A stretch of 64,000 nt of DNA from Arsenophonus sp052174495 (GTDB lineage: Bacteria; Pseudomonadota; Gammaproteobacteria; Enterobacterales; Enterobacteriaceae). Positions 21,993 to 33,378 of this stretch are shown piece by piece; the first letter of the stretch is position 1, and every line of letters starts with the position of its first letter. The translations under genes and the position numbers were made by a program. The notes under the pieces were generated by a model that was not told the DNA's origin, made no database searches, and was given only the letters and a program-made list of their open reading frames with translations. The stretch lies in the NCBI GenBank assembly GCA_052174495.1, contig JBQMRR010000007.1:186001-250000 (forward strand), given 5' to 3'.

Positions 21993-22736
21993 TTAAGCAG
22001 GATTAGGTATATCGATAAAAGTCACCTCAAATTCATAATTTTTTTGCAGCCATTCACCTAACACTTTAACACCAAAACGTTCCGTTGCATGATGACCTGC
22101 AGCATAAAAATGGATTTTCATTTCTCGAGCAATATGGATAGTTTGTTCAGAAACCTCACCGGTAACAAAAGCATCAACGTTAGCCTCTGCCGCTTGTTGA
22201 ATAAAATTCTGTCCACTCCCTGTACACCAGGCAATGGTACTGATTTCTTTTGGTCCATTATCACCACAATATAAAGGTTGACGAGCTAATTTATTAGTTA
22301 AACATGACATTAAATCATTAGCAGTTATCGGTTTTGCAAATTTACCTTTTGGTAATAAAGGTGTAATGAGCTCTTCAATATCAACCTTCATGATTTTTCC
22401 CAACTGTGCGTTATTGCCCATAATGGGATGAGCATCGAGGGGTAAATGATAACCATAAAGATTAATATCATTACAAAGCAATGTCTTTAATCGTTTACGC
22501 TTCATGTTAAGAATAACACTGGTTTCATTCCCCCAAAAATAACCATGATGAACAATAATTGCATCTGCAGCTAATTTTACTGCTTCATTAAGTAATGCTT
22601 GTGATGCAGTCACACCCGTTACTATTTTTTTTACTTCTGAACGTCCTTCCACTTGAAGACCATTGGGCGAATAATCCTGATATTGATAAACATTCAAGTG
22701 GGTATTGATTAGTTGTTCTAATTCAATATTATGCAT
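21993..22736 (-). CDS. ybgI: Nif3/YbgI-family dinuclear-metal protein
   Basis: The 247-residue protein matches E. coli YbgI in length and motifs. LNVYQYQDYSPNGLQVEGR is at the N-terminus, followed by the metal-ligand motif VHHGYFWG (about 61-68), LDAHPIMGNNAQLG (about 100-113) and the C-terminal ligand motif GHHATERFGVKVLGEWL. The fold binds two metal ions, and its substrate is debated (radiation resistance and GTP cyclohydrolase-like roles have been proposed). The frame is intact. The next genes are the kdp ruins, in the same relative order and orientation as in E. coli (ybgI ... kdp ... pgm seqA). Confidence 0.94.
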   Translation of the reverse strand: MHNIELEQLINTHLNVYQYQDYSPNGLQVEGRSEVKKIVTGVTASQALLNEAVKLAADAIIVHHGYFWGNETSVILNMKRKRLKTLLCNDINLYGYHLPLDAHPIMGNNAQLGKIMKVDIEELITPLLPKGKFAKPITANDLMSCLTNKLARQPLYCGDNGPKEISTIAWCTGSGQNFIQQAAEANVDAFVTGEVSEQTIHIAREMKIHFYAAGHHATERFGVKVLGEWLQKNYEFEVTFIDIPNPA

Positions 22737-23350
22737 TAGTTACTAACATCCTATTTATAAAACTGTTTTATTTTATTAAAAATTAAACTTGAAAATATAT
22801 TTCACAGCGGCTTAAACCAAAAATACCTTATTACAACAAGTAATAAGATGTTTCATTTTTTTAATTAATTATTTCATTCATTAGGTATCTCCAGCACTGG
22901 ATAAACAAATAAGTTTATAACTAGTTTTTTAAGCTACCTATGATGTAGGTAAATATAAAAAAGCGGAGCTATGATCACGCAAAAATTTATAACAGAAAAA
23001 CTATTATCCCTAATAATGCAACATTAACATAACATAAGAGAATTTAATGCTAATAGCATTGACCATACCAGATATAAAGATTCTCCTTATAAGTTATTAA
23101 TTGATATATTGCGTAATAGATAAAAATTTTTGTCTGATAAAACAGAGTATTACTACTTATCAGACCACTTTTATTGCAATAATTAAAAATAATCTTACTT
23201 AATAAGTAAGATTATTTATTTTAATAAAAAATCGATAACAGTAGTAAGTTACAAACTATTATATTGATATTTTTACTCTATGGTAGATTTTTTATTAGTT
23301 TCTTTATATTGAAAGATTTAAATTCTGTACATAAAATTACGAGAAAAAAT
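22737..23350. other. Gene-free spacer with two hairpins
   Basis: No gene seen. It contains a 9-bp hairpin GTCTGATAA/TTATCAGAC (23132-23165) and a perfect 14-bp hairpin AAATAATCTTACTT/AAGTAAGATTATTT (23187-23217), possibly terminators of lost genes. Confidence 0.4.
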
Positions 23351-23441
23351 ATGTTTATTTTTACTATTACAGGAGATCACTATAATTGGAATATTATTTC
23401 TCTACTTGATTTATGCGCTTATTCATGCGGAAGATTTTTAA
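23351..23441 (+). pseudogene. kdpF: Remnant of kdpF
   Basis: From the ATG at 23351 the frame begins MFIFTITG, resembling KdpF MSAGVITG. After a frameshift the frame from 23385 gives IGILFLYLIYALIHAEDF and a stop, almost the exact C-terminus of KdpF (LLGYLVYALINAE.F). KdpF is a 29-residue stabilising subunit of the K+-importing P-type ATPase. It is followed at once by kdpA remains, as in the normal operon. Confidence 0.7.
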
Positions 23442-23479
23442 ATGGTAAGCAAGTGTGCTCTATTAATTACTAGTTTTCA

Positions 23480-24660
23480 CTTCTCCTTTTTCTTATCGCT
23501 AAATTTATAGGAATTATATAGTTTTATTGGTTAAAAGTAATTTACTGATATAATTTTTTAAAATGGAATCTAATTTATGCAGTTGCTTTCACTTTCGTAA
23601 ATCTGCTGGTGAAATCCATGAAATGGATTGAGGATAATACCTTATATGTTGGTATTTAATATTATTTGTGCATATTTTGCTATTAATTGATCAAAAAATC
23701 TACTGCTTAATCCATAAAAATTTGTTAATCTAAACTGGAATTTTTTATTTGATCCCATAATTCATTTTATTATAAATGCTAACTGATAAGACTATAGTGA
23801 ATAAAAATACTTTAAGTTACTTTAGTTAAAGTATTAGTTTATTATATAGGATTACTTATCTATTGCTATCGGTATTGCGATACCTAACGCGTTGATAGAC
23901 CCCTTGATATCCTAAAAGGGTATAAAAATTAGGTAATGCTCTGAATAGATATCTGTTTTATTACGCTCTATCTTTTTACTACTACTGGTGACTATTTTGT
24001 CTTATTTCTGTCAGCTAAAACATGTTATAAAATTTTTAGCATATCTAATGGTAAAACATTACAAAATCAAAACCAAATTATTCTACGATGGGGGAAAGAC
24101 TCTATCTCTTCGCAAGAAGCCATCAAATTATTAGGCACTATAATTGCGACGATTTTTTCCAAAATTCCGCATATCCTTTTAAAATACTACCGCGTTAATC
24201 ATTTTTATATGATTATCATTCTTTTAATTCACATTACACTTTATTTTGCATTTTCTCACATCGTTAGTGACAGTGGGCAAGGTGCAATATCAATTTGATA
24301 ATGGAGATTATTTTACTATTATTATTGCTGTTTATGCAGAAATGCAAAATAACTCATAATTAATGCCATAAAATGTTAATAGTGATATTTACTTGGAATG
24401 TGTAAAAGTAAAGAAAGTTACTTTAAGATTTTAAATTTGGTATTTTATCCTGTTATGGGACCACATCTTATCTGGTGCAATAAACACTATGCATGAATAT
24501 TTGATTGTATTAGCGAAAATAATAGCAATGTGTAATATGAAACTTGTGAGGTGATATTTAGTATAAAATTAAAATTCAGGAAATGAAGTTAACCACTATC
24601 GCTATTTTATCACCCTATACTTTAGGGGGGTTACTAGGTGTTTTCTTAATTTCTTGAAAA
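23480..24660 (+). pseudogene. kdpA: Decayed kdpA, 5' part (interrupted by nested elements)
   Basis: Frames give IAIGIAIPNALI (near 23870), QIILRWGKDSISSQEAIKLLGT (near 24080-24140; KdpA has LPMGPVASQEAIKMLGT), SGAINTMHEYL (near 24480) and KIKIQEMKLTTIAIL (near 24570-24615; KdpA KKIDVREMKLTALAIL). Many stops and small deletions separate them. The gene breaks off at about 24660 and resumes at about 28225 after 3.5 kb of mobile-element sequence. Confidence 0.8.
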
Positions 24661-24714
24661 TAGTATAGTTTTTGAATAATTCAGGTTTAACTTTAAACTA
24701 ATCTTTCATATTCT

Positions 24715-24890
24715 GTAATAAAATTTTATTACTCAATATTGATTGAGTAATTCCTGATTGTACAATTAATATAATGGATGTAGAGTGATCTTAAGATCTT
24801 GATCATGATATGTTTGTATCCTATCTTCCATGGCTCATTACATCGCTTGACCATAACATTTATTATAGAATGTATCGCTATGCTAAGTCG
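24715..24890 (-). mobile_element. IS481-family relic inside kdpA, 3' piece
   Basis: The minus-strand C-terminal end of an IS481 transposase, alignable with 14935-15100 and 56150-56400. The other pieces of the same element appear at 26770-27010 (middle) and 27880-28160 (N-terminus), so this copy was later split by element X and by an IS1595 copy. Confidence 0.6.
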
Positions 24891-26770
24891 GTTTTCATGG
24901 TTAGAAAATTAAATTAGTCTTTAAAAGAAGAGTAAAAGATATCCATTATTATAAAAGGAGATAGAATTAGTTTACTTAGGTCTATTATAAGTTAAAATTT
25001 TATTGGAGTGCATAGTTGTTACCTAATGCACTAATTTTAGATACATTAACTCTAGGTTAAGAGTAATAACCCTCGTTTTTCTATTTTATGCATTCTTTTG
25101 ATAAAGAATACGTTGTCTGTTTTTAAAGCTGAGCATCAATAAAAATATTCTATCCTCACAGCGGATATATTTGTGCAGATCTCTGTGCATAAAAATCCCT
25201 TTTATGATAATGACTAAAACTCTAATTTTTGAAAACTGTCATCTTCAGCGCCTTTAAATCTTTGGTAAAGGTGTGTTTTATTTACGATTTAAATAAGAAA
25301 TCATAGTAATTCGCCATCTTAAAATACTTCGCCAGAAATATAGTTAATATAATGTATAATGTTAAATTATTTTCCCTGCGTTAAGATCTTCTGGCGAACC
25401 TACCTTAGTCAAGTGGTTGTAGTAATGATATAAAACCACTCCCTTTTCAGTAATATCGTAGTTTTGACGTAAATAGCGGAGTTAAGGTAGTGCTAAAGTT
25501 ATTTTTACAGCATAACAAGCCAGGCCCATTTCTTTTTTATCGAAGTGCATTTTCAGCAATTTCTTTTCCTCTAGCACTTGTGTTTTCAGATAACGCTGCC
25601 ACTGGTTCTCTACTGCGGATATGCCATCAACCCAGGAAAAACCTATTGAAACTTATCAGGTCATCACTTTAATACAGCAGGTAGATGACAGCGCTTTGCT
25701 AAATTTTTTCGACTGTTTTTTTGAAAATAGCTTCTGCTATAGAGCCATATTTAATATCTAAACATCTACTTGTAACAGAGATATTAGCATGCAAACATTG
25801 ATTGAGTTATCAACCATAAATATGGAAGGCACAGAAGATATCAATTTTTAACATTCTATTTTCGTGCCCATTCTAGTATAGCAAAAGGTGTTTCCGACGA
25901 GAAACAGGGTGTTGAGTAGTGAGTAATAGTCAATTATTTAAAAAAGGACAATAAGATAAGACGTAGTGAAATTAATATATTATTAATCACACACTCTGAT
26001 AAAATATGAACTTTCTATGCTAACAGTCCTCGGTGTAGCTTTAAATTTGTATAAATTACAGACTTTTTTGACTTATAGCTTTATTAGAAAAAGAACACTA
26101 GGAACATTCAGGAGAGGCACAATAGTATATAGCGTCCGAATATTAAAATAGTACAAGTTATGCAGATAAGCGTTCGCTTGACAAATATACGGATCTATGA
26201 GTTGACACTTTTACCATCTTTTTAAGATATTTATTTCAGACATCATCAATAGTGAAAAACAGTTAAGTTTAGTGGTATATTTTGGTTAAATTAGCCTCTT
26301 GGTATTTTGCCAGAAAAATAGAAATAGTTATCTCGTTTATATTCGTCAGGTCTATCGACTCAGTTATCTTTTTGTTTATTCCAGTAAGCAAAGGAGATGT
26401 ACATTATCCTTAGTTCCCTATAGGTGATTAATTCATCAGGAATCATAATGTCACTCACATTATCCTCAATGTAGTTATATTCAGCATCATCGCTTGGCCT
26501 GAGTGTTCTCAAAATCCTGGATAATCGTAACTAGAGACGGAGATAATACTTGCGTGTTGAAAAAAAAATTGCGAGTCGAATCGGATGTATTTCTGTATAG
26601 CCTATTTGGGGGTATCATAAAAAACTTCATCAGTCTTTCCTCATTAATTTTAGAGGAAAATCATAAAGCGATTCGAATAACTAGGGAGTATAACAGGTGA
26701 AGTTGCGTGCTGTCTTTTTAATTTACCAGGCTTTTCTTTTTAGGAGATTTATTTCAGATCACCTGAATAA
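24890..26770 (-). mobile_element. Unidentified repeat element X, copy 2 (nested in IS481)
   Basis: It aligns with 15285-16930 and extends about 230 bp beyond the point where copy 1 is truncated, for a total of about 1.9 kb. Minus-strand frames contain ISAVENQWQRYLKTQVLEEK then KLLKMHFDKKEMGLACYAV (near 25490-25610). The ESIDLTN, YFSGKIP and IDDV..KYL.K segments near 26230-26350 also occur in copy 1. It lies between the C-terminal and middle parts of one IS481 relic, so it behaves as a mobile element. I cannot name the family. All frames are broken. Confidence 0.5.
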
Positions 26771-27010
26771 GTTCTTGAAAAATTAATATATATCATAAAG
26801 TATAAAACAGTACTCATATCATAAAGATCCAGAAGCAATGTAGTTATACTGCTTACGTCATAGGGATACTACGTTCTATAGCAAAACTTTGTACATAAAT
26901 AGTTAAATTCTTGTTTTTTTGCGACTGAACGTTTTCATAAACCAAAAATAGTCTATAAATTTTTTTGCCATTTCATAGGTACGAATAACTATGAAACTTG
27001 CTTAGTTAAA
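26770..27010 (-). mobile_element. IS481-family relic inside kdpA, middle piece
   Basis: The short stretch around 26860-26950 aligns with the middle of the minus-strand IS481 copy at 15130-15220 (equivalent to the LC.ELDIEH region). It connects element X to the IS1595 copy. Confidence 0.45.
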
Positions 27011-27880
27011 CTTACGTAAGGAGCGTTGAGTATTAGCTATTGGTTTTCTTGGTCTTGTAAAAACGGATAAAACCCATCGAGTAGCGCGATATATGCCTAT
27101 GAAAAATAATATTGTGAAGTTTCGTTTGCATTTGCGGCATATATTTAAAAACTACGCATAGATAATTGTGCTCGTAGTTTTTAAATACTTTATGGTTTGG
27201 ATTTTTAGCTGGATTCAAGCCAATAGAATAACTTTTTATTGATGATCGATTTAAGAGAACGGCTAATATATTCTGTATTAAACTCTTTAAAATCTCATCG
27301 CTAATATGATCCTGCCAATTTCGAGTGATTAAGACCACGATTCGTTCTTTCCTTTTATTCCTCCCCTCCCGCATTTTCTATTTTTTATGTAAAATATAAT
27401 ACTTTTTTTAAAAATTCAGAGAAATTATTTTGTTGATTTAAAATATTACTTAGTGCACTTTATGTTGCCTATCGCTACTAAGGTAAGGAAGCAGTGATGC
27501 CATCAAAATGTTGTTTTTAAATAAATGTGTATTTGTTTTCCTGACTCATGTAAAATTAAATTATTCAATATACATCACAGATAACTAAACCATTTTTTAT
27601 TCTTGGGATCTTTTTACCAAAAATTTCCAGTAAGATTGTTAAATGTTTCCTGTAATCATGGATTTTACAACAATATCGCTGTAACCCTAAATGAATGTCA
27701 GCAGTGAATAAAATGTTCAGTGTGATAATATAAGTAGGATGAAGTGATATGAATTATTTTAATGTATTAATCAACATTATCTGACAGATTATTGCTGAGT
27801 TAACTAATGAGATGTATTTTTATGTTAGTATGAATTGAAAAAAGAGTCTCATAACTGTATGACTATTTGATTTTTTATGG
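27010..27880 (-). mobile_element. IS1595-family relic (nested in IS481)
   Basis: The best-preserved part is a 113-codon stretch (27033-27374) with KRKERIVVLITRNWQDHISD then EILKSLIQNILAVLL, resembling the mid/C-terminal DDE region of IS1595-type transposases, and ending GFIRFYKTKKTNS. The upstream region to 27880 aligns with 48330-48740. Sister copies supply the IGIDLKTVFRWRH.FL motif typical of this family. Non-functional. Confidence 0.55.
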
Positions 27881-28160
27881 CAATCGCTATAGTAAAACCT
27901 TTTATACAGTATATGAGATTTTCTAGCAATAATCTTTGCTAGCATATACGATCATCAATATCATCTTATTCCCCCTTTAGGTGCAATAAGTTCGGTTATT
28001 TCATAACGCTTAGCTAAAGTAGCTGCAGGTTTTGCTGTCCTTAATAGGAGCTCTAATTTTAGCTATTGAAGTTACCTGACAATTTGGAGTTTCATCATTA
28101 TGATGTTTTGTTCTCACTTATATATCACTCAGTAGCTATATTGCATGAATTAGGGGGTGT
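27880..28160 (-). mobile_element. IS481-family relic inside kdpA, N-terminal piece
   Basis: Minus-strand frame gives TAKPAATLAKRYEITELIAP near 27985-28045, the helix-turn-helix start of the IS481 transposase. This completes the nested IS481 whose other parts lie at 24715 and 26770. Confidence 0.6.
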
Positions 28161-28224
28161 GAGCAACTAGGATCCATATAATGATCTGAGACTAAATAAT
28201 TTTGAACAGCATTAACATTTCTTA

Positions 28225-28595
28225 CCGAAAAATGATAAAGTATTATTTTAAAACTTAAAGTTCATAGTTTTAGTAAAGTTCTCTATGCGTTTTCTTAACT
28301 GTGAATAATAGCAGAACTTTCCAGGATTAAATAGCAATACTTATTCTATAAAGTTAAGCTGAATATTATAATATTTGTTAGTTGTTTGCCTTAATCATCA
28401 TAGCAATAGCTATTGCTGATATTATAGTAGTGAAAAGCGCCAGACTAAAAGATTTACCACATTACCCACTTATAGTTATTTTTTTATTGGCTTGCAACCT
28501 AACTGTTTATTATTGGTGCACTTACTTTTGAGTTTACACCCTAGCGTACTTTGGCTAATTACTAAATATTTATAACTTTGGTATTTCACGCAAAT
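28225..28595 (+). pseudogene. kdpA: Decayed kdpA, 3' part
   Basis: VHSFSKVLYAFS (near 28260; KdpA PHGFSEVLYAVSSA) is followed in other frames by NNSRTF, IAIAIADIIVVKSARLKDLP then HYPLIVIFLLA (near 28395-28500). These match the C-terminal KdpA MAIAGSLVSKKS...LPTHGPLFVGLL. They resume the gene interrupted at 24660. Confidence 0.7.
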
Positions 28596-28679
28596 AAGAG
28601 AATATAAATAAATAAAATATTAGCCTATTGTTTGATAGTAAATTTATGAAAGAGAGTTATTAATAAATTTGGTGTATGT

Positions 28680-30035
28680 CAAATCACATGCTCGATCTGA
28701 TACTTCATAAATCTATTCTGCATCCTTAAATTTAGTGTTGTTTACCACCAGGGTCCAGCAAGTTAATTCTCTGAGCCAGTTGCTGCTTTTTTGGGTAGAT
28801 GGGAGCAAATTAAATTTCATTGAAAGGATTGATTTCTTTCAACTGTACCGCTTCATGTATCGACTTTATAGCTTTAGTATCGCAAAAGTCGATTTAAATC
28901 GGCTTTATTGTCTTATGATGCCCGGCGCGTTGACGGGTAGGCATAGAATGCCAGCAACTTTTTGATCTTTTCTAGCTTTTCATCACCGCAGAAGATGTTT
29001 CGCTGAAAACCTTAGCAATAAAGCATTAAAGGCTTTATTAGCGATATCATAAATATCTGCTAACCAAACCTTCATACTTTTTATTCTTAACTCTTAGTTA
29101 CATGCTTTTGGAAAGCAAAAGCATCACATGAACTATTTTCTGCACCTAATAGTATTGATGCTACATGTCAGAGAATATCTTCTCATTGCACTCAAAAACT
29201 AATAGCACCTTTCTCTCTCATAGCAAGCTGAGAGAAACGAGTAAACTACCTGCTTGTAGGGTATTATAAGTTAGCTATAGTTCGCTTCTTACTCTTGTAA
29301 CCATTTTCGATAAGAATTACTTTCTTAAAACTATCCTCAGTAACGCCAATAATGAGCAGTAGATAAATAATTAGCATTCCTGACAAAACAGTTATGCCAT
29401 CAGACAGAAATAAATGTAACGCATATTATTTAAATCACATAGAGCACCCATTATTATCTGTCTTCTTGAAATCATCGTTGTTTTAATATGCTGATAATAC
29501 TTCAGAAGAGACCTGTGCTTTTTACCGAGAACTGCCCTATGCTTAGTAAAAATCACCGGTGGATTTACCTCGTAAACACAAAGCTATGATAGCAACTCTT
29601 CGCCGCTTTTTATACGCTTCAAATAAGGCGCAGCAAAAAGTTTTAGAAACATATTCAATTTCCGCTGCGATCCTCATTCTAACCTTAGACAGTTCAATCT
29701 CAACATTCCAAATATCAGTTTGCATGATTCGCTGTAGCAAAAACTGTTATAGTTGATGGCATAGATACGCTCACGGCGACAAGGCAGGGTTAAGCATGTT
29801 ATCAAAACATGATTTCGAGTCTAAGTGTCTATCTGAACAGGAATACTTATCAGCTGCTTGTCATCATTACGGATAAATTCATGCAAGAAATTATAGGTAA
29901 TATTTGATTTCGCGAATACCCTGTAAGGTAAGATTTTTATGGTATATGATCTCTCTGTTGTTGAAATCATCCACGAAAGTAATCAGCAGGATATTCTAGC
30001 ATCTTCAAAATTCAGTACACCAAAAAGTAAGTATA
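28680..30035 (-). mobile_element. Degraded IS256-family element, copy f
   Basis: Full-length minus-strand repeat from the right terminus at about 28680 to the left end at about 30030. Its recurring start block is at 29950-30030. It sits between the end of kdpA and the start of kdpB. All frames are broken. Confidence 0.7.
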
Positions 30036-30039
30036 ACTC

Positions 30040-30500
30040 CTCTCTATCAAGAATTATTGATACTATCAAAAATATGCTTAGAAAATTTCGTAGTGCAATT
30101 CAGTTGTAGTTATCTTTATCGTTTATATCGGCAGTATAATAGTACCATTAAGTTGGCTTTATAAATTATTCACGCCATTAGTTGACAAAAATCTCTATTT
30201 ACCTGCATAAATGCTGTTTGATTATAGTTTATTGTTCTATTTGATAATTTTGCGAAATTCTGGTTAAAAGGCACAATAAAGTGCACAGCATAGCTATATA
30301 AAGGTATTTAAATAAAACATTACTACTCGTTTAGTTAGTGCAGATTATCAGGCAGAAAAAGAAAAAATTAACTCTTTTCAAAGAAAAAGGAAATATCATA
30401 CTAGTTTAGGTGGATAAAGTTATTCTTTACCGATGGTAAAATGCTTGAAGGTATAGCTTAGTTGATGAGAGTGCTATTACTGTGAATCAGGCCTAGTTAT
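30040..30500 (+). pseudogene. kdpB: Remnant of kdpB (N-terminal third)
   Basis: Pieces resembling KdpB run in order. TIKNMLRKFRSAIQ (near 30060; KdpB ALKEAVKKLNP..Q) and FDNFAKFWLKGTIK (near 30240-30290; FANFAEALAEGRSK) come first. A DGKMLEGIA segment then VDESAIT.. (near 30430-30480; the [21 protein letters not shown] block) follow. Everything after this point, including kdpC and kdpD, is gone and replaced by an IS481 relic. Confidence 0.65.
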
Positions 30501-30504
30501 TTAG

Positions 30505-31020
30505 GTGTTTAGTCCCGGATCATTATTAGCTTCTGGTTGCATAGCCTTATTGATAAAAAGATAGTTACTTGTGGATATAATTGATAGAAAATATCATAAT
30601 GATAAGTCTTCATTATTAGGCAATTTCAACACCTAAAATTACTCCTATTCTTTAAGATAACAAAGAGCCTGTGTCTACTTTGGCTAAGCGTTATGACATC
30701 TCCGAACTTACTATTACTAAAGAGCAAAAATGAGGTGATGATTATAGCCATATTCCTCATTAGTTGCCGATAATGCTATTGATCGATCAAGAAGCTATAG
30801 TTGTTTTTGCAAAAACTATTTTTCTCTCATCGATCTTTCTAGAAGTGGTATACGAATTTCTGAACCTTATCTCATCTGAATTTGACCTGGATTGATGTTT
30901 GCGCAGGTAAACCTGGAGAAGAAATTTGCATAAAATCAGAGCCAGAAACGTTTCGGGGAAATATGAAGTAGAAATCTATCTATCAGAGAGTGGGTTATCG
31001 AATCAGCAAGTAGCAAACTA
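30505..31020 (+). mobile_element. IS481-family relic, N-terminal half
   Basis: Near 30670-30770 the frame reads EPVSTLAKRYDISELTITK then DDYSHIPH, the clearest helix-turn-helix region of the family in this window. It ends at about 31020 where kdpE remains begin, so a deletion probably ran from kdpB to kdpE with this IS at the junction. Confidence 0.7.
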
Positions 31021-31024
31021 AATC

Positions 31025-31400
31025 TTATTGATTTTTAATCTTTGTTTACCTTGATGATGACGTATTAATTTGATCCATGATTTATATCAATGGAGTCATA
31101 TTCAGATATTAGTATTATCGGGCATCGGAAGATGAACAGATAAAATCTCATGGTACTTGATACGATACTGATAATTATTCAATTAAACAATTTAGCATTA
31201 ATGAATTACTGGGCAGAGTGGAATGGCTATATTCCATTAGGCACATAAAAACAAACTAAATCCGATATTTCAGTTTGCTGAAACTAGCATTGATTTAATT
31301 AATCGGGAAGCAACTGAAAAATAGCAATAATTCCATCTTACTTTAATTAAGTTTCGTTACTCACTGAATTTATTTTAATAGCTAAAAAGTGTTAATTTAA
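31025..31400 (+). pseudogene. kdpE: Remnant of kdpE (response regulator)
   Basis: LIFNLCLP (near 31030), YQWSHIQILVLSGI (near 31085-31130; KdpE RQWSAVPVIVLSAR), DNYSIKQFSINELLGRVEW (near 31165-31220; DDYLSKPFGIGELQARLRV) and FQFAETSIDLINRE (near 31270-31310) follow the KdpE receiver and linker order. Stops and shifts break it. kdpE next to pgm is the E. coli neighbourhood. The 31400-31657 spacer shows nothing else. Confidence 0.65.
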
Positions 31401-31657
31401 CGCCATCTACTATTGTAGATATAGGATTTTAACTATATTAAATATAATGATTATTTAGCGTATTTATATAAGATATTTAAGGAAAAAGTTAGAATACGGT
31501 CCAACTCAGTCAGTACATATACTAACTGATGTAGTAATAAGCTATCATTTTATAAATTGATAATAAATAATTTACCATTATTTAAGATAACGTATTTAAT
31601 TATTGGATTATTATTGTTCTTATTAATGTTTAACCTAATAAATTTATTAGGTGAGCT

Positions 31658-33313
31658 TTATGGAATAATAAATATTGAATCTGTAATAAGTTGATTAACT
31701 AGCTGGATAGCTTCCTTCTCAATCAAATTAAGATGCTCCTTATCACAAAAACTTTCACAGTAAATTTTATAAGCTTCTTCAGTGCCTGAAGGTCGTACAG
31801 TGAACCAACCATAATTCGTTATCACTTTTAAACCACCAATAGCTGCGCCATTACCTGGCGCTTTGGTTAAGCAAGCAATAATCGGATCACCGGCCAGCAT
31901 CTCTGTAGATATCATTTTAGTGGACAATTTAGCTAAACGTTGTTTTTCTTTATGACTAGCTTTAGTTTGGATGCGGCTATAGCAAGGTTCACCAAAACGG
32001 CGAATAAGCTCCTGATAATGTTGCTCTGGGTTTTTACCTGTCACTGCTGTTATTTCAGCAGCTAACAAACATAGAATGATACCATCTTTATCAGTCGTCC
32101 ATGGTGTTCCATCAAATCGTAAGAAAGCAGCACCAGCGCTTTCTTCACCAGCAAAACCATACTTACCTTGATATAAACCATTAACAAACCATTTGAAACC
32201 AACTGGTACTTCAACTAATTCGCGCTCTAAATCAGCAACTACATGATCAATCATAGAACTAGAAACTAATGTTTTGCCAACTGCAAGCTCTTTTTTCCAT
32301 TGTGGTCGATGGCGAAATAGATAATTGATAGCAACAGCAAGATAATGATTTGGATTCATCAATCCTGATGGCGTTATAATTGCATAGCGATCATAATCAG
32401 GGTCATTAGCAAAAACTAAATCAAATTTATTGCGAAAATTTAATAAGTCTTTCATTGCCCAACGCGAAGAACAATCCATCCGAATCACACCATCGTGATC
32501 TAAAGGCATAAAGCTAAATGTTGGATCTATTTGTTCATTTAGTAACTCTAAACCAAGTTGATAATATTCAGAAATACGTTTCCAATAATTTATTCCGGCT
32601 CCTCCTAGTGGATGAACACCTATTTTTAATTCAGCTTTTTTAATCGCAGCCATATCGATAACATCACCTAAAGTAACCACATAAGGTTCAATAAGATCTT
32701 GTTGTTGATAGAGAGAATTTTTTATAGCTATTTGATAATTGATGCGTCGGATAGCTGATAATTTATCAGAAATAAATTGATTTGCTAGGTCTTCAATTTT
32801 AACTGTAAGTGCTTCATTAGCCGGGCCTCCATGGGGTGGATTATATTTGATGCCACCATCTTCAGGAGGATTATGTGAAGGTGTGATCACAATACCATCT
32901 GTTTTTTCTTCATGCTGACGATTATAATCTAATATAGCATGAGATATAGCAGGTGTTGGTGTAAAACCATCGTCTTGTTGCGCGATAACTTTAATTCCAT
33001 TAGCGATTAACACTTCAATAACTGTCATAAAAGCAGGCGAGGATAAAGCATGAGTATCTTTTCCTACCAAGCAAGGGCCGGTAATTCCTTCTAATTGACG
33101 GATTTCTATGATAGCTTGTGTAATCGCTAAAATATGTTGTTCATTAAAACTATTACGACAAGCACTACCACGATGACCTGATGTGCCAAATTTAACGCTA
33201 TGATTAGAATTTTTTACTTGCGGCTGTAGTGAATAATATTGTGTAATTAGCTGTTCAATATTTATTAAATCATTTTGTTGGGCAGATTGCCCAGCACGTT
33301 TATGCAATGCCAC
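31658..33313 (-). CDS. pgm: Phosphoglucomutase
   Basis: Interconverts glucose-1- and glucose-6-phosphate. The 551-residue protein (E. coli 546) has the phosphoserine loop TPSHNPPEDGGIKYNPPHGG (around residues 144-163), the metal loop FANDPDYDRYAI, GFAGEESAGAAFLRFDG sugar-binding loop and the C-terminal phosphate-binding GWFTVRPSGTEEAYKIYCES. The start MALHKRAGQSAQQNDL resembles the family N-terminus. It lies directly downstream of the decayed seqA, as in E. coli seqA-pgm. It would supply glucose-1-phosphate for envelope sugars. Confidence 0.97.
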   Translation of the reverse strand: MALHKRAGQSAQQNDLINIEQLITQYYSLQPQVKNSNHSVKFGTSGHRGSACRNSFNEQHILAITQAIIEIRQLEGITGPCLVGKDTHALSSPAFMTVIEVLIANGIKVIAQQDDGFTPTPAISHAILDYNRQHEEKTDGIVITPSHNPPEDGGIKYNPPHGGPANEALTVKIEDLANQFISDKLSAIRRINYQIAIKNSLYQQQDLIEPYVVTLGDVIDMAAIKKAELKIGVHPLGGAGINYWKRISEYYQLGLELLNEQIDPTFSFMPLDHDGVIRMDCSSRWAMKDLLNFRNKFDLVFANDPDYDRYAIITPSGLMNPNHYLAVAINYLFRHRPQWKKELAVGKTLVSSSMIDHVVADLERELVEVPVGFKWFVNGLYQGKYGFAGEESAGAAFLRFDGTPWTTDKDGIILCLLAAEITAVTGKNPEQHYQELIRRFGEPCYSRIQTKASHKEKQRLAKLSTKMISTEMLAGDPIIACLTKAPGNGAAIGGLKVITNYGWFTVRPSGTEEAYKIYCESFCDKEHLNLIEKEAIQLVNQLITDSIFIIP

Positions 33314-33378
33314 TTATTTCTCTCCACAGGAACAGCAGTATACTTATCAATAATAACTAAATGACCAATAATGTTTAT

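Noticed and set aside
25490..25672. A 60-codon plus-strand frame
   Set aside because: It is the reverse complement of the protein-like minus-strand reading of element X (ISAVENQWQRYL region) and is not open in copy 1.
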